A stretch of 64,000 nt of DNA. It comes from a virus. Below the pieces are notes generated by a model that had not been told where the DNA came from, ran no database searches, and was given only the letters and a program-made list of their open reading frames with translations. Made by a program: the position numbers and the translations under genes. This document shows, piece by piece, positions 17,560 through 28,227 of this stretch. The stretch lies in IMG/VR virus record IMGVR_UViG_3300013286_000009, positions 1-64,000 of that record; one strand, written 5' to 3'. Numbering within the stretch: position 1 is the first letter of the stretch; every line of letters starts with the position of its first letter.

Positions 17560-17990
17560 GAGATAAAATTGTATGTAGTGGCGCATTAATATACGCTAGA
17601 AATACTCATAGGTTTTTACTTTTACAGAAAGCTCGCGGTAAACATCAAGGTACTTGGGGACTAGTAGGCGGAACTACTATAGAGGGTGAAAATCCTTGGC
17701 AAGGTCTCCAGCGCGAAATAGTTGAAGAGATTGGATCTCTTCCTAGCATAATTAAAACAATCCCGCTTGAAACATTTGTCAGTAATGATGCTGTGTTTAA
17801 TTTTCACACGTACTTGTGCTTAGTCGATGACGAATTTGTTCCTGTATTAAGTGACGAACATTGTGCATGGGCTTGGGGAATACTTGACCAATCCCCAAAA
17901 CCTTTACATCAAGGTTTAAAAAATAGTTTTTCAAACAAAGCTATGAGAACAAAATTACAAACAATTTTTGATTTAGTGGATTTAATATGA
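17541..17990 (+). CDS. Nudix hydrolase
   Basis: Nudix enzymes cleave nucleoside diphosphates linked to other groups. This 149-residue protein carries a perfect Nudix box, G44-x5-E50-x7-R58-E-x-x-E-E-x-G65. The surrounding GTWGLVGGTTIEG is typical of the fold, and the rest is a single Nudix domain. Substrate cannot be read from the sequence. NUDIX members of T4-like phages (such as T4 nudE) act on ADP-ribose or Ap4A-like compounds, but this may differ. It overlaps gp15 by 19 bases and the next gene by 4 (ATGA), so it is co-expressed with neck genes. Confidence 0.92.
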   Translation: MESSTLRDKIVCSGALIYARNTHRFLLLQKARGKHQGTWGLVGGTTIEGENPWQGLQREIVEEIGSLPSIIKTIPLETFVSNDAVFNFHTYLCLVDDEFVPVLSDEHCAWAWGILDQSPKPLHQGLKNSFSNKAMRTKLQTIFDLVDLI

Positions 17991-18640
17991 AAATAGAAAC
18001 TAACACCCTTGAAAGGACAATAATTTTACGTATGCGCGGAGTTTTTACTAAAGAACAATGCCGTGAAATTTCTTTTCAAATATTAAAGTACAAAGAAGGT
18101 GGATCGGAGCCGCCCGAATTTAATAGAAATGTTAACTCCGGTTGCTGGATGGGCAGGCCGTTACAATTTAATGGATTTACTCCGGACATAGCTGAATTAA
18201 TTGAAAAAAGATTTCGTATGGCGTGTACTACCTACTACGAAAATCTTCCTAAACCTGAATTTATTTTAACAAACAGTCCTACAAATTTATACGACGAGGA
18301 TTGGACATTATTTTCCTGGGCTAATGTAAATAACCCGGGAGCTGAAAACAGAGAACATACCCATACCGGAAATATTGTAAGTGGTGTAGCATATTTTCAA
18401 TCTCAGGGTACTGGTATGCTAGAATTTATGCCTTACAATTACACTTACAAGATGTCACACCCAGCATGGCCCTATTATGGTGTTGCTGAGTACGAGCCCG
18501 GGGACGGGGATATTTTATTATTTCCTAGTTTTTTATTGCACAGAGTAAAGCCAAACCCAAGCGAGCATCAGCGTATTAACATGTCATTTGATGCTAAACT
18601 AGTGCCAGAAATGCAACTAAGGCACTATGCCGATAAGTAA
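17987..18640 (+). CDS. 2OG-Fe(II) oxygenase-like protein, HxH type
   Basis: This 217-residue protein belongs with the 13479, 25519, 27646 and 28214 proteins. Its core reads EHTHTGNIVSGVAYFQSQG for the first metal segment. Later come DILLFPSFLLHRVKPN for the distal His and HQRINMSFD for the 2-oxoglutarate Arg. The usual HxD is His-Thr-His, as in its relatives. The N-terminal third has TKEQCREISFQIL, a helix common in prolyl-hydroxylase-like folds. It overlaps the Nudix stop by four bases (ATGA) and sits directly before groES. Substrate is unknown. Confidence 0.75.
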   Translation: MKIETNTLERTIILRMRGVFTKEQCREISFQILKYKEGGSEPPEFNRNVNSGCWMGRPLQFNGFTPDIAELIEKRFRMACTTYYENLPKPEFILTNSPTNLYDEDWTLFSWANVNNPGAENREHTHTGNIVSGVAYFQSQGTGMLEFMPYNYTYKMSHPAWPYYGVAEYEPGDGDILLFPSFLLHRVKPNPSEHQRINMSFDAKLVPEMQLRHYADK

Positions 18641-18643
18641 ATA
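18636..18643 (+). promoter_or_regulatory. Possible late promoter AGTAAATA before groES
   Basis: AGTAAATA overlaps the stop of the upstream gene and lies about 30 bases before the groES start. An AAGGAG ribosome site sits between them. The match to the late consensus is weak, so groESL may only be read through from gp14. Confidence 0.3.
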
Positions 18644-18672
18644 TTGTCTCAAAGCATAATTAAGGAGAAACG

Positions 18673-20635
<1,963 letters not shown>

Positions 20636-20649
20636 AAAAGCTCACCCGT

Positions 20650-20680
20650 AAAAAAAGGCAGGATCATCCTGCCTTTTTTA
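20650..20680. terminator. Bidirectional terminator between groEL and the tail chaperone
   Basis: A GC-rich stem GGCAGG / CCTGCC with a five-base loop is flanked by A6 and T6 tracts. It can stop transcription from both sides: groEL on plus and the 20691-21128 gene on minus. Confidence 0.9.
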
Positions 20681-20690
20681 TTGATTTAAA

Positions 20691-21128
20691 TTATGCTGGT
20701 TTAGTCGGCCATTCGATATCATACGGAAAATTAGCTTGTTTACTAATATTTCTTAATGCATCTCGGTAGCCAGACCAAGCAGTTTTTTGACTGTCTGATA
20801 GCTTGGATTGTCCGATAGCTGTTTCAGTATAATCACTTCTTAACAATAAATCGTCACGAGTGGTGCGGGCATCTTTCTCTAATTCTGCCTGTTCTTTAGG
20901 TTCGGTGACAAACCATTCGCCAGTACCGTGATGAGTGTCGCCGTGTGCGCCGCTTTTTATCGATTCATAAACATCTTTAGAAAATTGCAGTCCAGATGTT
21001 GGAGAAGCCAAAAAATTACATGGGACTGATCCGCCCTTTAATTGAATTTTACACCAGAATTGTTCGACTCCGGTAACAAACGAAATCATTGTAATCTCTT
21101 GAATGTCGTTTAATGTGAATTGCTTCAT
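20691..21128 (-). CDS. Tail fibre/tail assembly chaperone
   Basis: This 145-residue protein ends in a clear phage tail-assembly-chaperone domain of the Phage_tail_APC type. The pattern is RDDLLLRSDYTETAIGQSKL, then KTAWSGYRDALRNISK and PYDIEWPTKP. Such proteins help assemble tail or tail-fibre subunits and are usually encoded next to fibre genes. The N-terminal 75 residues are less conserved. Here it closes the minus-strand oxygenase cluster and lies about 12 kb from the fibre genes, with the halogenase island between. A CATAAATA late-type motif and AAGGGG precede it. Confidence 0.85.
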   Translation of the reverse strand: MKQFTLNDIQEITMISFVTGVEQFWCKIQLKGGSVPCNFLASPTSGLQFSKDVYESIKSGAHGDTHHGTGEWFVTEPKEQAELEKDARTTRDDLLLRSDYTETAIGQSKLSDSQKTAWSGYRDALRNISKQANFPYDIEWPTKPA

Positions 21129-21157
21129 TGCATAACCCCTTAATATACTCTTATAGA

Positions 21158-21754
21158 CTATTTATGCCTAAAACCTATCCCCGGACGCTTATCAAATGCA
21201 TATTCTGGGTAATAAGGCCCATTCTTGTCAATATAATGAAAAAATGCCTGAACTTGATAGCTACTGTTGTCAGAAACGAACGGATCTCTCCAATGCTCTA
21301 CTTCGCATCCTCTATAAATTATTAAATCGCCCGGCTGTTGTTGTATCATGTTATTTTCTCCCACATACATACCCCAATTATATTCAAAGTTTGGAGGATT
21401 TACATAATCCAAACCCATACAGATTGTGGTACTAATTTCACAACTAGGCCTATCTGTATGTTTTGTAAGAATCATGCCCGGATGATATACTCGGTAATAT
21501 GTGTATGTAGGACACAGTGTTAGACCTGTATGTTTTTCCATATGTGGAAGCATGAATGTCATTAGTGTTTCCATCAATGTATCACCGTATACAGACTGTG
21601 CATTTTCTACTTGAGCATGTTCGCCTGTTTCTGGCGTGAACTCGTATTGCTCTTTTAACAAAGCATATCGAGTAACGATCCTGCAAATATCTGTTGGTAT
21701 GATAGATTTGACACTAACATATTTGTTTATTTTAAAAAATTCAGGATTTGTCAT
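21158..21754 (-). CDS. 2OG-Fe(II) oxygenase-like protein, HTD type
   Basis: This 198-residue protein shows a prolyl-hydroxylase-like fold. YYRVYHPGMILTKHTDRPSC supplies His-Thr-Asp, and LIIYRGCEVEHWRDPF supplies the distal His. The expected Arg that holds 2-oxoglutarate is not evident; YQVQAFFHYID occupies that strand. It is the third of three overlapping minus-strand genes, and its ATG overlaps the stop of the 21751-22539 gene by four bases. It may act in the same pathway as those neighbours. Substrate is unknown and activity is uncertain because of the missing Arg. Confidence 0.72.
   Translation of the reverse strand: MTNPEFFKINKYVSVKSIIPTDICRIVTRYALLKEQYEFTPETGEHAQVENAQSVYGDTLMETLMTFMLPHMEKHTGLTLCPTYTYYRVYHPGMILTKHTDRPSCEISTTICMGLDYVNPPNFEYNWGMYVGENNMIQQQPGDLIIYRGCEVEHWRDPFVSDNSSYQVQAFFHYIDKNGPYYPEYAFDKRPGIGFRHK
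21159..21166 (-). promoter_or_regulatory. Late promoter CATAAATA for the tail chaperone
   Basis: CATAAATA on the minus strand lies 30 bases before ATG 21128, with AAGGGG between. Spacing fits a normal leader. It overlaps the end of the 21158-21754 gene. Confidence 0.6.
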
Positions 21755-22539
21755 TTAAATGGTGCTCCTAGATTCCATGCTACTAAGCTATAGCGTGTGC
21801 CTTTTGTTACTGGAGTAACTTGATGGTGTATATGTGAAGGGAATACCACTACAGACCCTTTTGGTCTTATTTCATTACAAGTATGATATCGATCGGGTCT
21901 ATGTGGCCCAAGATCAAACCTTAATTTTCCGCCGGTATAATCTTTACCATCGTTAAGACTTATAGTCACACTTAATTTTCTTGTTTTTCCAACCATTTTT
22001 GTGTTACCCGTTCGCCATTGTTCCTCGGGCATAGGATTTCCAGTTTGATCTACAAATATTGTACCGTCTGTATTTTTGTGAACTGGGTGTATTGTTGGAT
22101 CAAATGCTTCATACGGACGTTCGCTACAGTCAGTATGCCATCCGTAAAACTGTCCTGGAGTATATTTTGTGAATTGAAAATCCTCAGTAAAATCCCAATC
22201 AAAATTCCAGCTGGCTTTAGTGTTAGCCTCTCTAACGAACGGCCATACTATATCGAACAGCGATGAATTATTTAAAAAAACAACATTAGAATCTCTAACA
22301 TACAAGTTTTCTAGATCCGACTTTGCGTGTATTAATCCGCTTACTGTTTTATCACCAACCGGTACACCTCCTTTTAACGAACTTTTTTCACGCCAGCCTC
22401 CGGTAGTACCGGAAATAGCATCTTCACCATATTTAGATTGAGTATCGTGCATAGCACTAATACCCAGCTCTAATATTTGATCGCAAATTTCAGGAGGTAT
22501 TGCTGATTTAAAAAACCAATAATAATACTGAAGTATCAC
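21751..22539 (-). CDS. Prolyl-4-hydroxylase/PKHD-like 2OG-Fe(II) oxygenase
   Basis: This 262-residue protein is the most canonical oxygenase in the window. FTKYTPGQFYGWHTDCSERP gives the HxD metal pair, followed by RKLSVTISLNDGKDYTGGKL. SVVVFPSHIHHQVTPVTKG gives the distal His, and TRYSLVAWNLG gives the Arg for 2-oxoglutarate. It should hydroxylate a peptide side chain or small molecule. It begins with GTG, whose GTGA overlaps the TGA stop of the 22536-23150 gene, so translation is coupled. A long N-terminal part with a WREKSSLKGG loop could shape the substrate pocket. Confidence 0.88.
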   Translation of the reverse strand: MILQYYYWFFKSAIPPEICDQILELGISAMHDTQSKYGEDAISGTTGGWREKSSLKGGVPVGDKTVSGLIHAKSDLENLYVRDSNVVFLNNSSLFDIVWPFVREANTKASWNFDWDFTEDFQFTKYTPGQFYGWHTDCSERPYEAFDPTIHPVHKNTDGTIFVDQTGNPMPEEQWRTGNTKMVGKTRKLSVTISLNDGKDYTGGKLRFDLGPHRPDRYHTCNEIRPKGSVVVFPSHIHHQVTPVTKGTRYSLVAWNLGAPFK

Positions 22540-23150
22540 CTAAACAATGCTCCGTGTACATGCCCGATTATGAAATGTGCTGTTCCTTTCTTCATTGGTG
22601 CAATTCGATAAGGGATAAAGGAAGGAAAAATAAGACAGCATCCCTGGTCGTTAACACCAGCTTGGGAAGTATCAATATTTAAAAACTCAACTTGGCCGCC
22701 TTCATACTCTGCAGGGTCCGTAAGATTGATAATAAAAGTCAATTTGCGCGAAGGTGCTACTGGTGTCATTTCGATATGCCAATTATAATAATCTTTTTCA
22801 GTATACTTGAAAACTTGGGGATAATCTTGATCTATAATACCTAACAAATTAAAATCATATACTGAATCGTTAGCATTTTTTGTAACATCACGGATATCCA
22901 TAAAAGGAAATCCTTCAACGTTGCCCCTTAGTTTTTGTCTTGTAGATTTATGCAAATCAACAGAACCTATCACTTTAGAAGGTAACCACAATTCTTCAAT
23001 GCAGTTTTTTAATACTTGTTCGCATTGATCTTTGGAAAATAATTCTGATTTGTTAATGGATGTAATTTCTAAACTAGCAATTTTAGTAGTCATTGCTGCC
23101 GCCGCATCGGTAAAACTGCTGTCGATAGATCCTAATTCTTCTGTTGCCAT
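22536..23150 (-). CDS. Degenerate prolyl-hydroxylase-like oxygenase
   Basis: This 204-residue protein is related to the 21751-22539 protein. YTEKDYYNWHIEMTPV has His-Ile-Glu at the first metal position, and RKLTFIINLTDPAEYEGGQV matches the following strands. At the distal His the alignment gives FPSFIPYRIAPM, with Tyr instead of His. At the Arg position KGTAHFIIGHVHG has Ala-His. With both key residues lost it may be inactive, act as a partner subunit, or use another metal site. It is first in a three-gene overlapping operon. AAGGACC lies upstream of the ATG. Confidence 0.75.
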   Translation of the reverse strand: MATEELGSIDSSFTDAAAAMTTKIASLEITSINKSELFSKDQCEQVLKNCIEELWLPSKVIGSVDLHKSTRQKLRGNVEGFPFMDIRDVTKNANDSVYDFNLLGIIDQDYPQVFKYTEKDYYNWHIEMTPVAPSRKLTFIINLTDPAEYEGGQVEFLNIDTSQAGVNDQGCCLIFPSFIPYRIAPMKKGTAHFIIGHVHGALFR

Positions 23151-23253
23151 AGTATGGGTCCTTGTATGGTTATTTTGTATGTACTTATCTTAAAGATATC
23201 GATGAATTTAAAGTTTTGGCGGTTCAAGTCTGCTGACCGCACGATAGAATTAT

Positions 23254-23261
23254 TGTAAATA
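23254..23261 (+). promoter_or_regulatory. Possible late promoter TGTAAATA for 23286 gene
   Basis: TGTAAATA, the same octamer as before gp17, lies 24 bases before ATG 23286 with AAGGAGA between. Spacing suits a normal leader. Confidence 0.45.
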
Positions 23262-23285
23262 TTGGGACAAGGAGAACTGTTTTTA

Positions 23286-23885
23286 ATGGGTTGGCTAGAA
23301 GATAACACCATGCATTCGCCGGTAACTATATACAAATCCGAGCACACATTTATAGAAACTGTGGTGTCGGGTTCTCGTTTTCCTTGGTTCTGGCAAGGGC
23401 AACAAACGTTCAACGATGCCAAGGAAAATGCGGCCTTGCCAAAAGATATGAAATATTTTAACGGGCCTTATCTTAGTCATATATTGTTACACAGGACTGA
23501 AGTAGAAGAAATCAGCCATTTAACAAGAATCGCAAAAGATTCTAGTGAACATTATGAATTCTTTATAGAAATTTTTCATAGATGGATGGTTGAACAGGGA
23601 TTAAAATATACTAAAATTTTCAGGGCAAATCTTAATCTCACATGGCATAACGGCAATTTGCATACAGAACCACATTTGGATCATGCATGGCCCCATAATA
23701 ATTTTGTAATGTATTTGGATACTTGCGAAGGAGCTGAAACATTACTATGGGATGACAAATTTGAACAAATGTTCGCAATACCCTGTGTTAGTTACACCGC
23801 TGTTACATTTAAATCTTGCTGGCATGCACATAGATATCCTGCTATTGGAAAACGTCGACTAATATTAGTGATTACATACGCATGA
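23286..23885 (+). CDS. 2OG-Fe(II) oxygenase-like protein, HLD type
   Basis: This 199-residue protein starts at MGWLEDNTMHSPV. A TTG 24 bases earlier is in frame but would start before the AAGGAGA site, so it is rejected. HTEPHLDHAWPHNNFVMYL supplies His-Leu-Asp, then LLWDDKF. FKSCWHAHRYPAIGKRRLIL supplies the distal His and Arg. The PWFWQG near the N-terminus is shared in form with PWFYSE (28828 gene) and PWYFTP (29433 gene), making these three a subfamily. It is read in the same direction as the first halogenase 76 bases downstream and is probably in its transcript. Confidence 0.8.
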   Translation: MGWLEDNTMHSPVTIYKSEHTFIETVVSGSRFPWFWQGQQTFNDAKENAALPKDMKYFNGPYLSHILLHRTEVEEISHLTRIAKDSSEHYEFFIEIFHRWMVEQGLKYTKIFRANLNLTWHNGNLHTEPHLDHAWPHNNFVMYLDTCEGAETLLWDDKFEQMFAIPCVSYTAVTFKSCWHAHRYPAIGKRRLILVITYA

Positions 23886-23961
23886 CAGATATCCGGCGCC
23901 AAAACAGCGTAGAGTTGTGTTTGTAGTTACATATATATAGTAAACATAAAATAGGAATCGT

Positions 23962-25518
23962 ATGAAAATAGTAATTGTTGGCGGAGGTACTGCTGGGTGG
24001 ACTACGGCAGTTTTAATGTCTAGCAGATGGCCTACACATCAGATTACCGTCATTGAATCTACTAAGATAGGAGTTATTGGGGTGGGAGAAAGTACCACCG
24101 GATTCTTAACAGACATACTTACCAATTACGGTCAGGATCTAGATATGGATCACGACGAATTTATTGCGGAAACAGGCGCAACTTTAAAGTATTCCATCAA
24201 ACACAAGGGATGGACTAACGATATAGACGACTTTTATCACGGGCCGATAGACGGTACCACTACTAAGGAAAGTACCCCAGATGTTGCTTTTGCATACGCT
24301 TTGAAATACCTGCAATCTAAACAACGACCTAATGCATCAGAATGCGGGTGGTTAATAACTTCTGGTAAATCTAATTTTAACAAACACACAAATACATTTG
24401 ACAATTATCGACATGCTATGCACGTCGATGCACATTTAGTCGGAAAATATTTTAAAAAGAAAGCGTTATGCAGATCTAATGCCTCTCATGTAGATTCAGA
24501 AGTTGTTAAAACTAATCTTGATGAAAAAGGATACATTAAATCCGTTAGATTAACTGATGGTTCTGAGGTAGCCGGTGATTTTTTTATAGATTGTACTGGA
24601 TTTTCTAAAATGTTGATGAAAGAAATGCCCGGTAACGGATGGGAAAGTTATCAAAAAAATCTCCCTTTAAATACCGGATTGCCATTCCAATTAAAATACT
24701 TAGATGATGAGATGCCAGAGCCGTTTACAACAGCTTGGGCTCAAAAGAACGGATGGATGTGGCAAATACCACTCATGGATCGCAAAGGATGTGGTTATGT
24801 ATTTTGTGATGCATTTACTACTCCAGATAAAGCACAAGAAGAAATTGAGACTATTTTAAAAAGACCAATAGAACCTATTAAAGTTATTAAATTTGATACT
24901 GGTAGACAAAAATCATCATGGATTAATAACTGTGTAACTATAGGGCTGTCTTCGGCCTTTTTAGAACCACTAGAAGCTACCAGTATTCATACTACTATTG
25001 TACAAGCAAGAATACTAGCATTTGAATTTATTAAACATACTCTTGAAGATACTATAAATCCTGGAAGTATTAACATATACAATCAAAGAACAAGACGTAT
25101 ATTCGACGATGTTAAAGATTTCTTAGTAATGCACTATATGGGTGGTAGGAATGATTCAGAATTTTGGAAATATATTGAAACTGGTGCAACTAAAACCCCG
25201 TATGTCAACGATTTACTGCTCATGGCTCAGAACAAATTGCCTACTGTAAATGATTTTCCACAATATCTTGGCTCGGCCGGTTGGGCACTGTACAGCTATG
25301 TTATGGCTGGAATAAATCGAATAGATATATCAAAGATGGATGGCGAATTAAATCTAGAAACCCCTGGCGGGAATTTAGAATTTATAGCTAGAGAATTTCA
25401 TTATGATTTCCAAGATCAGATGAAAAGAAAATATCAGGATTGCGCCAGCTATGATGACTTCATAAGACATTTCAGGGCAATTAGACACAAACACGGTTTT
25501 TCAGATCTTAAACCTTAA
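23962..25518 (+). CDS. Flavin-dependent tryptophan-type halogenase 1
   Basis: Flavin-dependent halogenases use FADH2, O2 and halide to make HOX, which a Lys passes to an electron-rich ring. This 518-residue protein has the FAD motif GGGTAGW at the N-terminus and GVGEST near 41-45. The catalytic Lys is in ATLKYSIKHKGW (K76), the diagnostic WMWQIP is near 265-270, and GLSSAFLEPLEATS near 330 carries the conserved Glu. All match PrnA-type enzymes (Lys79, Glu346). The gene follows an oxygenase and has AGGAATC before its ATG. Its stop lies base to base with that of the oppositely oriented 25519-26136 gene. Substrate is unknown. Confidence 0.95.
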   Translation: MKIVIVGGGTAGWTTAVLMSSRWPTHQITVIESTKIGVIGVGESTTGFLTDILTNYGQDLDMDHDEFIAETGATLKYSIKHKGWTNDIDDFYHGPIDGTTTKESTPDVAFAYALKYLQSKQRPNASECGWLITSGKSNFNKHTNTFDNYRHAMHVDAHLVGKYFKKKALCRSNASHVDSEVVKTNLDEKGYIKSVRLTDGSEVAGDFFIDCTGFSKMLMKEMPGNGWESYQKNLPLNTGLPFQLKYLDDEMPEPFTTAWAQKNGWMWQIPLMDRKGCGYVFCDAFTTPDKAQEEIETILKRPIEPIKVIKFDTGRQKSSWINNCVTIGLSSAFLEPLEATSIHTTIVQARILAFEFIKHTLEDTINPGSINIYNQRTRRIFDDVKDFLVMHYMGGRNDSEFWKYIETGATKTPYVNDLLLMAQNKLPTVNDFPQYLGSAGWALYSYVMAGINRIDISKMDGELNLETPGGNLEFIAREFHYDFQDQMKRKYQDCASYDDFIRHFRAIRHKHGFSDLKP

Positions 25519-26136
25519 TTAGAAAAAATTAAAGGATAGGCTTACTCTAAGATCGTCTTCATCTTCTGTAAGATTAGATTCAACATAGTGTGCTAAATGC
25601 CCGGGAAATAATAATAACATTCCTTCTTTGGGTTTAAATGAATATTGTGTCCATAGTCTGCTGTTATTAATATCTTTTCCTTGCTTTTCTAATTGTTGGC
25701 TAATGAAATTCATGCGGTCTACTTCTATTACCGATCTAGTAAACACGATGTTGCCGCTATTAGCCGGTACCTTAAGATAATAAACACCGCTTAGAAAAGC
25801 ATTATGATGAGTGTGTTCTCTGTTGTATGTATGGCGTGGATTGGCATTATACCAGTATGCAACAGTATCCATTTCTGAAGGTAATTCCCATGCAGATTTT
25901 ATACGTTTAGCAGACGGAATTATATAATTTTGAAATAATCGATCAGTTGCCCAGTTATCGTAATTAGGAGAATACATCGCCGGAGATTGCCAACCTCCTA
26001 AATTGCTCTTTTGCACACTAGGAGTAGTTGGTATTAATTGTTTTATGGCATCAAGAATAGGCGGATTGATCACCGGATCTAAATAAGTACTAAAACAAGA
26101 TGATACAAACAATAAATTTTCTTTTAGCTCTGCCAT
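25519..26136 (-). CDS. 2OG-Fe(II) oxygenase-like protein, HxH type
   Basis: This 205-residue protein is a good member of the uncharacterised TIGR02466-like oxygenases. YNREHTHHNAFLSGVYYL is followed by PANSGNIVFTRS. Later LLLFPGHLAHYVESN gives the distal His, and DDLRVSLSFNFF the 2-oxoglutarate Arg at the extreme C-terminus. The first metal segment has His-Thr-His. It is a single-gene unit with TATAAATA five bases before its ATG, and it ends exactly where halogenase 1 ends on the other strand. Convergent transcripts would therefore overlap. Confidence 0.8.
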   Translation of the reverse strand: MAELKENLLFVSSCFSTYLDPVINPPILDAIKQLIPTTPSVQKSNLGGWQSPAMYSPNYDNWATDRLFQNYIIPSAKRIKSAWELPSEMDTVAYWYNANPRHTYNREHTHHNAFLSGVYYLKVPANSGNIVFTRSVIEVDRMNFISQQLEKQGKDINNSRLWTQYSFKPKEGMLLLFPGHLAHYVESNLTEDEDDLRVSLSFNFF

Positions 26137-26141
26137 GTAGA

Positions 26142-26149
26142 TATTTATA
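26142..26149 (-). promoter_or_regulatory. Late promoter TATAAATA abutting start at 26136
   Basis: A perfect TATAAATA lies five bases before ATG 26136. The region is near-palindromic (ATATTTATAAAT), so the plus strand also reads TTATAAAT about 25 bases before halogenase 2. The divergent pair may share this element. Confidence 0.6.
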
Positions 26150-26175
26150 AATGCACATTTAACACGGAATCATTC

Positions 26176-27645
26176 ATGAAACAACTTAAAAAACTATCAG
26201 TGATAGGGGGCGGAACAGCTGGATTTGTTGCCGCTTTAATTCTTAAACAAAGATTTCCACTTATGGAAATTGAATTAGTTAGATCTAAAAAGATAGGTAT
26301 TATAGGTGTCGGTGAAGGTAGTACTGAACACTGGAATGAATTCCTCACATATATTGGAGTTAAATGGCAAGCTGTTATTCAGCACTGCGATGCTACGTTT
26401 AAATGCGGTATTATGTTTCGTGGGTGGGCAGATGAGGACTATATGCATAGCATCGGGCCAGAAAATGATGTTAAGAATGGACAATATCCTACCATCTATG
26501 GCAAATACATAGCAGAAGGTGCTGCCAACAGATTCTTTAATCCTAATTTAACGTGGGATAACAAGCTATACGCAAACTTTTTAAAGCCTGAGACATCTTC
26601 TCCCTACAATCAATATCATTTTAATACTCAAAAATTGAATGATTTCCTTACCATGATTGCCATACACAAAGGCATAACAGTTACCGATGATGAAATAGTC
26701 GATATTATCCTTAACGAACAAGGCGAAATAGAAGAGCTTGTTGGAGAAACAAGCTCTTATAAATCTGATTTTTACATAGATAGTACCGGTTTTAAAAGAT
26801 TATTGATATCTAAACTAGGAGCAAAGTGGTGCAGTTATAGCCAGTATCTTAAAATGAAAGCCGCTATTGTATTTCCTATAGGGGATACAGAAGAATACAA
26901 TATATGGACCACAGCACAAGCTATGGATTACGGTTGGATGTTTAAAATTCCAGTATGGGGACGTAGTGGCAACGGGTATATTTTTGATAGTGATTATATT
27001 ACTGCGGAACAGGCGCAAGAAGAAGTTGAAAAATTCCTCGGACATAAGATAGAAGTAGGTAAACATTTGACATTTGATCCGGGTGCCTTAGATAACGTAT
27101 GGATTAAAAATTGTTGCGCTGTTGGACTTAGTTCTAGTTTTGTAGAACCATTAGAAGCTACGAGTATTGGAACTAGTATACAACAAGTTTTTAAATTAAT
27201 GCATCGTATTCCAAATTATAACGAAGATACTATAGAAGAATATAATAAAGATATTAGTGATATGTTAACTAACATCAGAGATTTTGTTATTTTGCATTAT
27301 GTTACAAACAAATCAAATACACAATTTTGGAAAGATGTAGCTAATATTAAATTGCCAGACGAATTAGAACGTAATATTAAAAAATGGCGTAAAAATTTAC
27401 CCATAGCAGAAGATTTTCAAGGCAAGTCTGCTTATATTTTATTTAGAGATGCTCATTACTTACAAGTATTAGCTGGATTAAAATTGTTTGACCAGCAAAG
27501 CATACGTGCTGAATACGACATGATGAATCCAGCTGTTAAAAAAATAGCAGAAGATTTTATTAGAGAGACTAAAACTGCTGAAAAACGTGATCCAGTTATA
27601 GGTCACAAAGAATTTATTACAAAATTACGTAATACAAAATACTAA
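26176..27645 (+). CDS. Flavin-dependent tryptophan-type halogenase 2, variant motif
   Basis: This 489-residue halogenase homologue has GGGTAGF at the FAD site and GVGEGST near 45-50. The catalytic Lys is in HCDATFKCGIMFRGW (K76), and VEPLEATS lies near 325. The signature WxWxIP reads WMFKIP near 255, with Phe for the second Trp. In known enzymes this motif blocks monooxygenase chemistry, so the change could alter product or substrate. It starts 39 bases from the divergent 25519-26136 gene. It ends base to base with the stop of the 27646-28227 oxygenase, repeating the arrangement of halogenase 1. Confidence 0.92.
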   Translation: MKQLKKLSVIGGGTAGFVAALILKQRFPLMEIELVRSKKIGIIGVGEGSTEHWNEFLTYIGVKWQAVIQHCDATFKCGIMFRGWADEDYMHSIGPENDVKNGQYPTIYGKYIAEGAANRFFNPNLTWDNKLYANFLKPETSSPYNQYHFNTQKLNDFLTMIAIHKGITVTDDEIVDIILNEQGEIEELVGETSSYKSDFYIDSTGFKRLLISKLGAKWCSYSQYLKMKAAIVFPIGDTEEYNIWTTAQAMDYGWMFKIPVWGRSGNGYIFDSDYITAEQAQEEVEKFLGHKIEVGKHLTFDPGALDNVWIKNCCAVGLSSSFVEPLEATSIGTSIQQVFKLMHRIPNYNEDTIEEYNKDISDMLTNIRDFVILHYVTNKSNTQFWKDVANIKLPDELERNIKKWRKNLPIAEDFQGKSAYILFRDAHYLQVLAGLKLFDQQSIRAEYDMMNPAVKKIAEDFIRETKTAEKRDPVIGHKEFITKLRNTKY

Positions 27646-28227
27646 TCAGCTGAAATTCATTGCTATTGATATGCGGGGAGTAATATTCTTCCCAGGTTCT
27701 ACCATGTGTCTAAGCCAGGATCTGAATATTAAAAGTTTTGCAGGTTCTGGAGCATAAGATATACGGGTAAAGCTAAGTGTATTTTTCTTTTTAATTTTCT
27801 TAAGGCCAAACATATCAGGTTCTAGTGGGCTTTCAAATATGATACGCCCGGCATTTTCTGGAGCAGCCATATAAAAAACTGCACTAAAAATAGACCCGTT
27901 ATGTGTATGAAATTCTTGCCAACCCTTGTCATCAGATATGTTTAACCAAGCAGAATCATTTTTATATGTTCCTTCGCAATTATGTAACGATGCGAATTCA
28001 TTAACATGATCTGTAATTAAATCTAACAACGGTTTAAATACCGGATCGTTAGTTAAATCATGAGTACCGTGTGTATTATATGTACCACCTAACCATTCTG
28101 CTCCTCCAGTTGGAGTTTTATCTTTGATGATAAAAGAATGTTCTATAAGGTTTGCATTTTCTTCTGCGGATATAAGATTTTCTTCTACATAAATGCATGT
28201 AGGAAACCACATTTCAACTTTGCCCAT
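27646..28227 (-). CDS. 2OG-Fe(II) oxygenase-like protein, HxH type
   Basis: This 193-residue protein contains WQEFHTHNGSIFSAVFYM, then PENAGRIIFESPLEPDM. Next comes KLLIFRSWLRHMVEPGKN with the distal His, and TPRISIAMNFS with the Arg at the C-terminus. It groups with the 25519 and 28214 proteins. It is the last gene of a four-gene minus-strand operon and overlaps the 28214-28831 gene by 14 bases. GCAGGACC lies just before its ATG. Its stop touches the halogenase 2 stop. Confidence 0.8.
   Translation of the reverse strand: MGKVEMWFPTCIYVEENLISAEENANLIEHSFIIKDKTPTGGAEWLGGTYNTHGTHDLTNDPVFKPLLDLITDHVNEFASLHNCEGTYKNDSAWLNISDDKGWQEFHTHNGSIFSAVFYMAAPENAGRIIFESPLEPDMFGLKKIKKKNTLSFTRISYAPEPAKLLIFRSWLRHMVEPGKNITPRISIAMNFS

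Noticed and set aside
23262-23285. TTG start extending the 23286 oxygenase by eight residues
   Set aside because: The AAGGAGA ribosome site lies inside this extension and points to ATG 23286.
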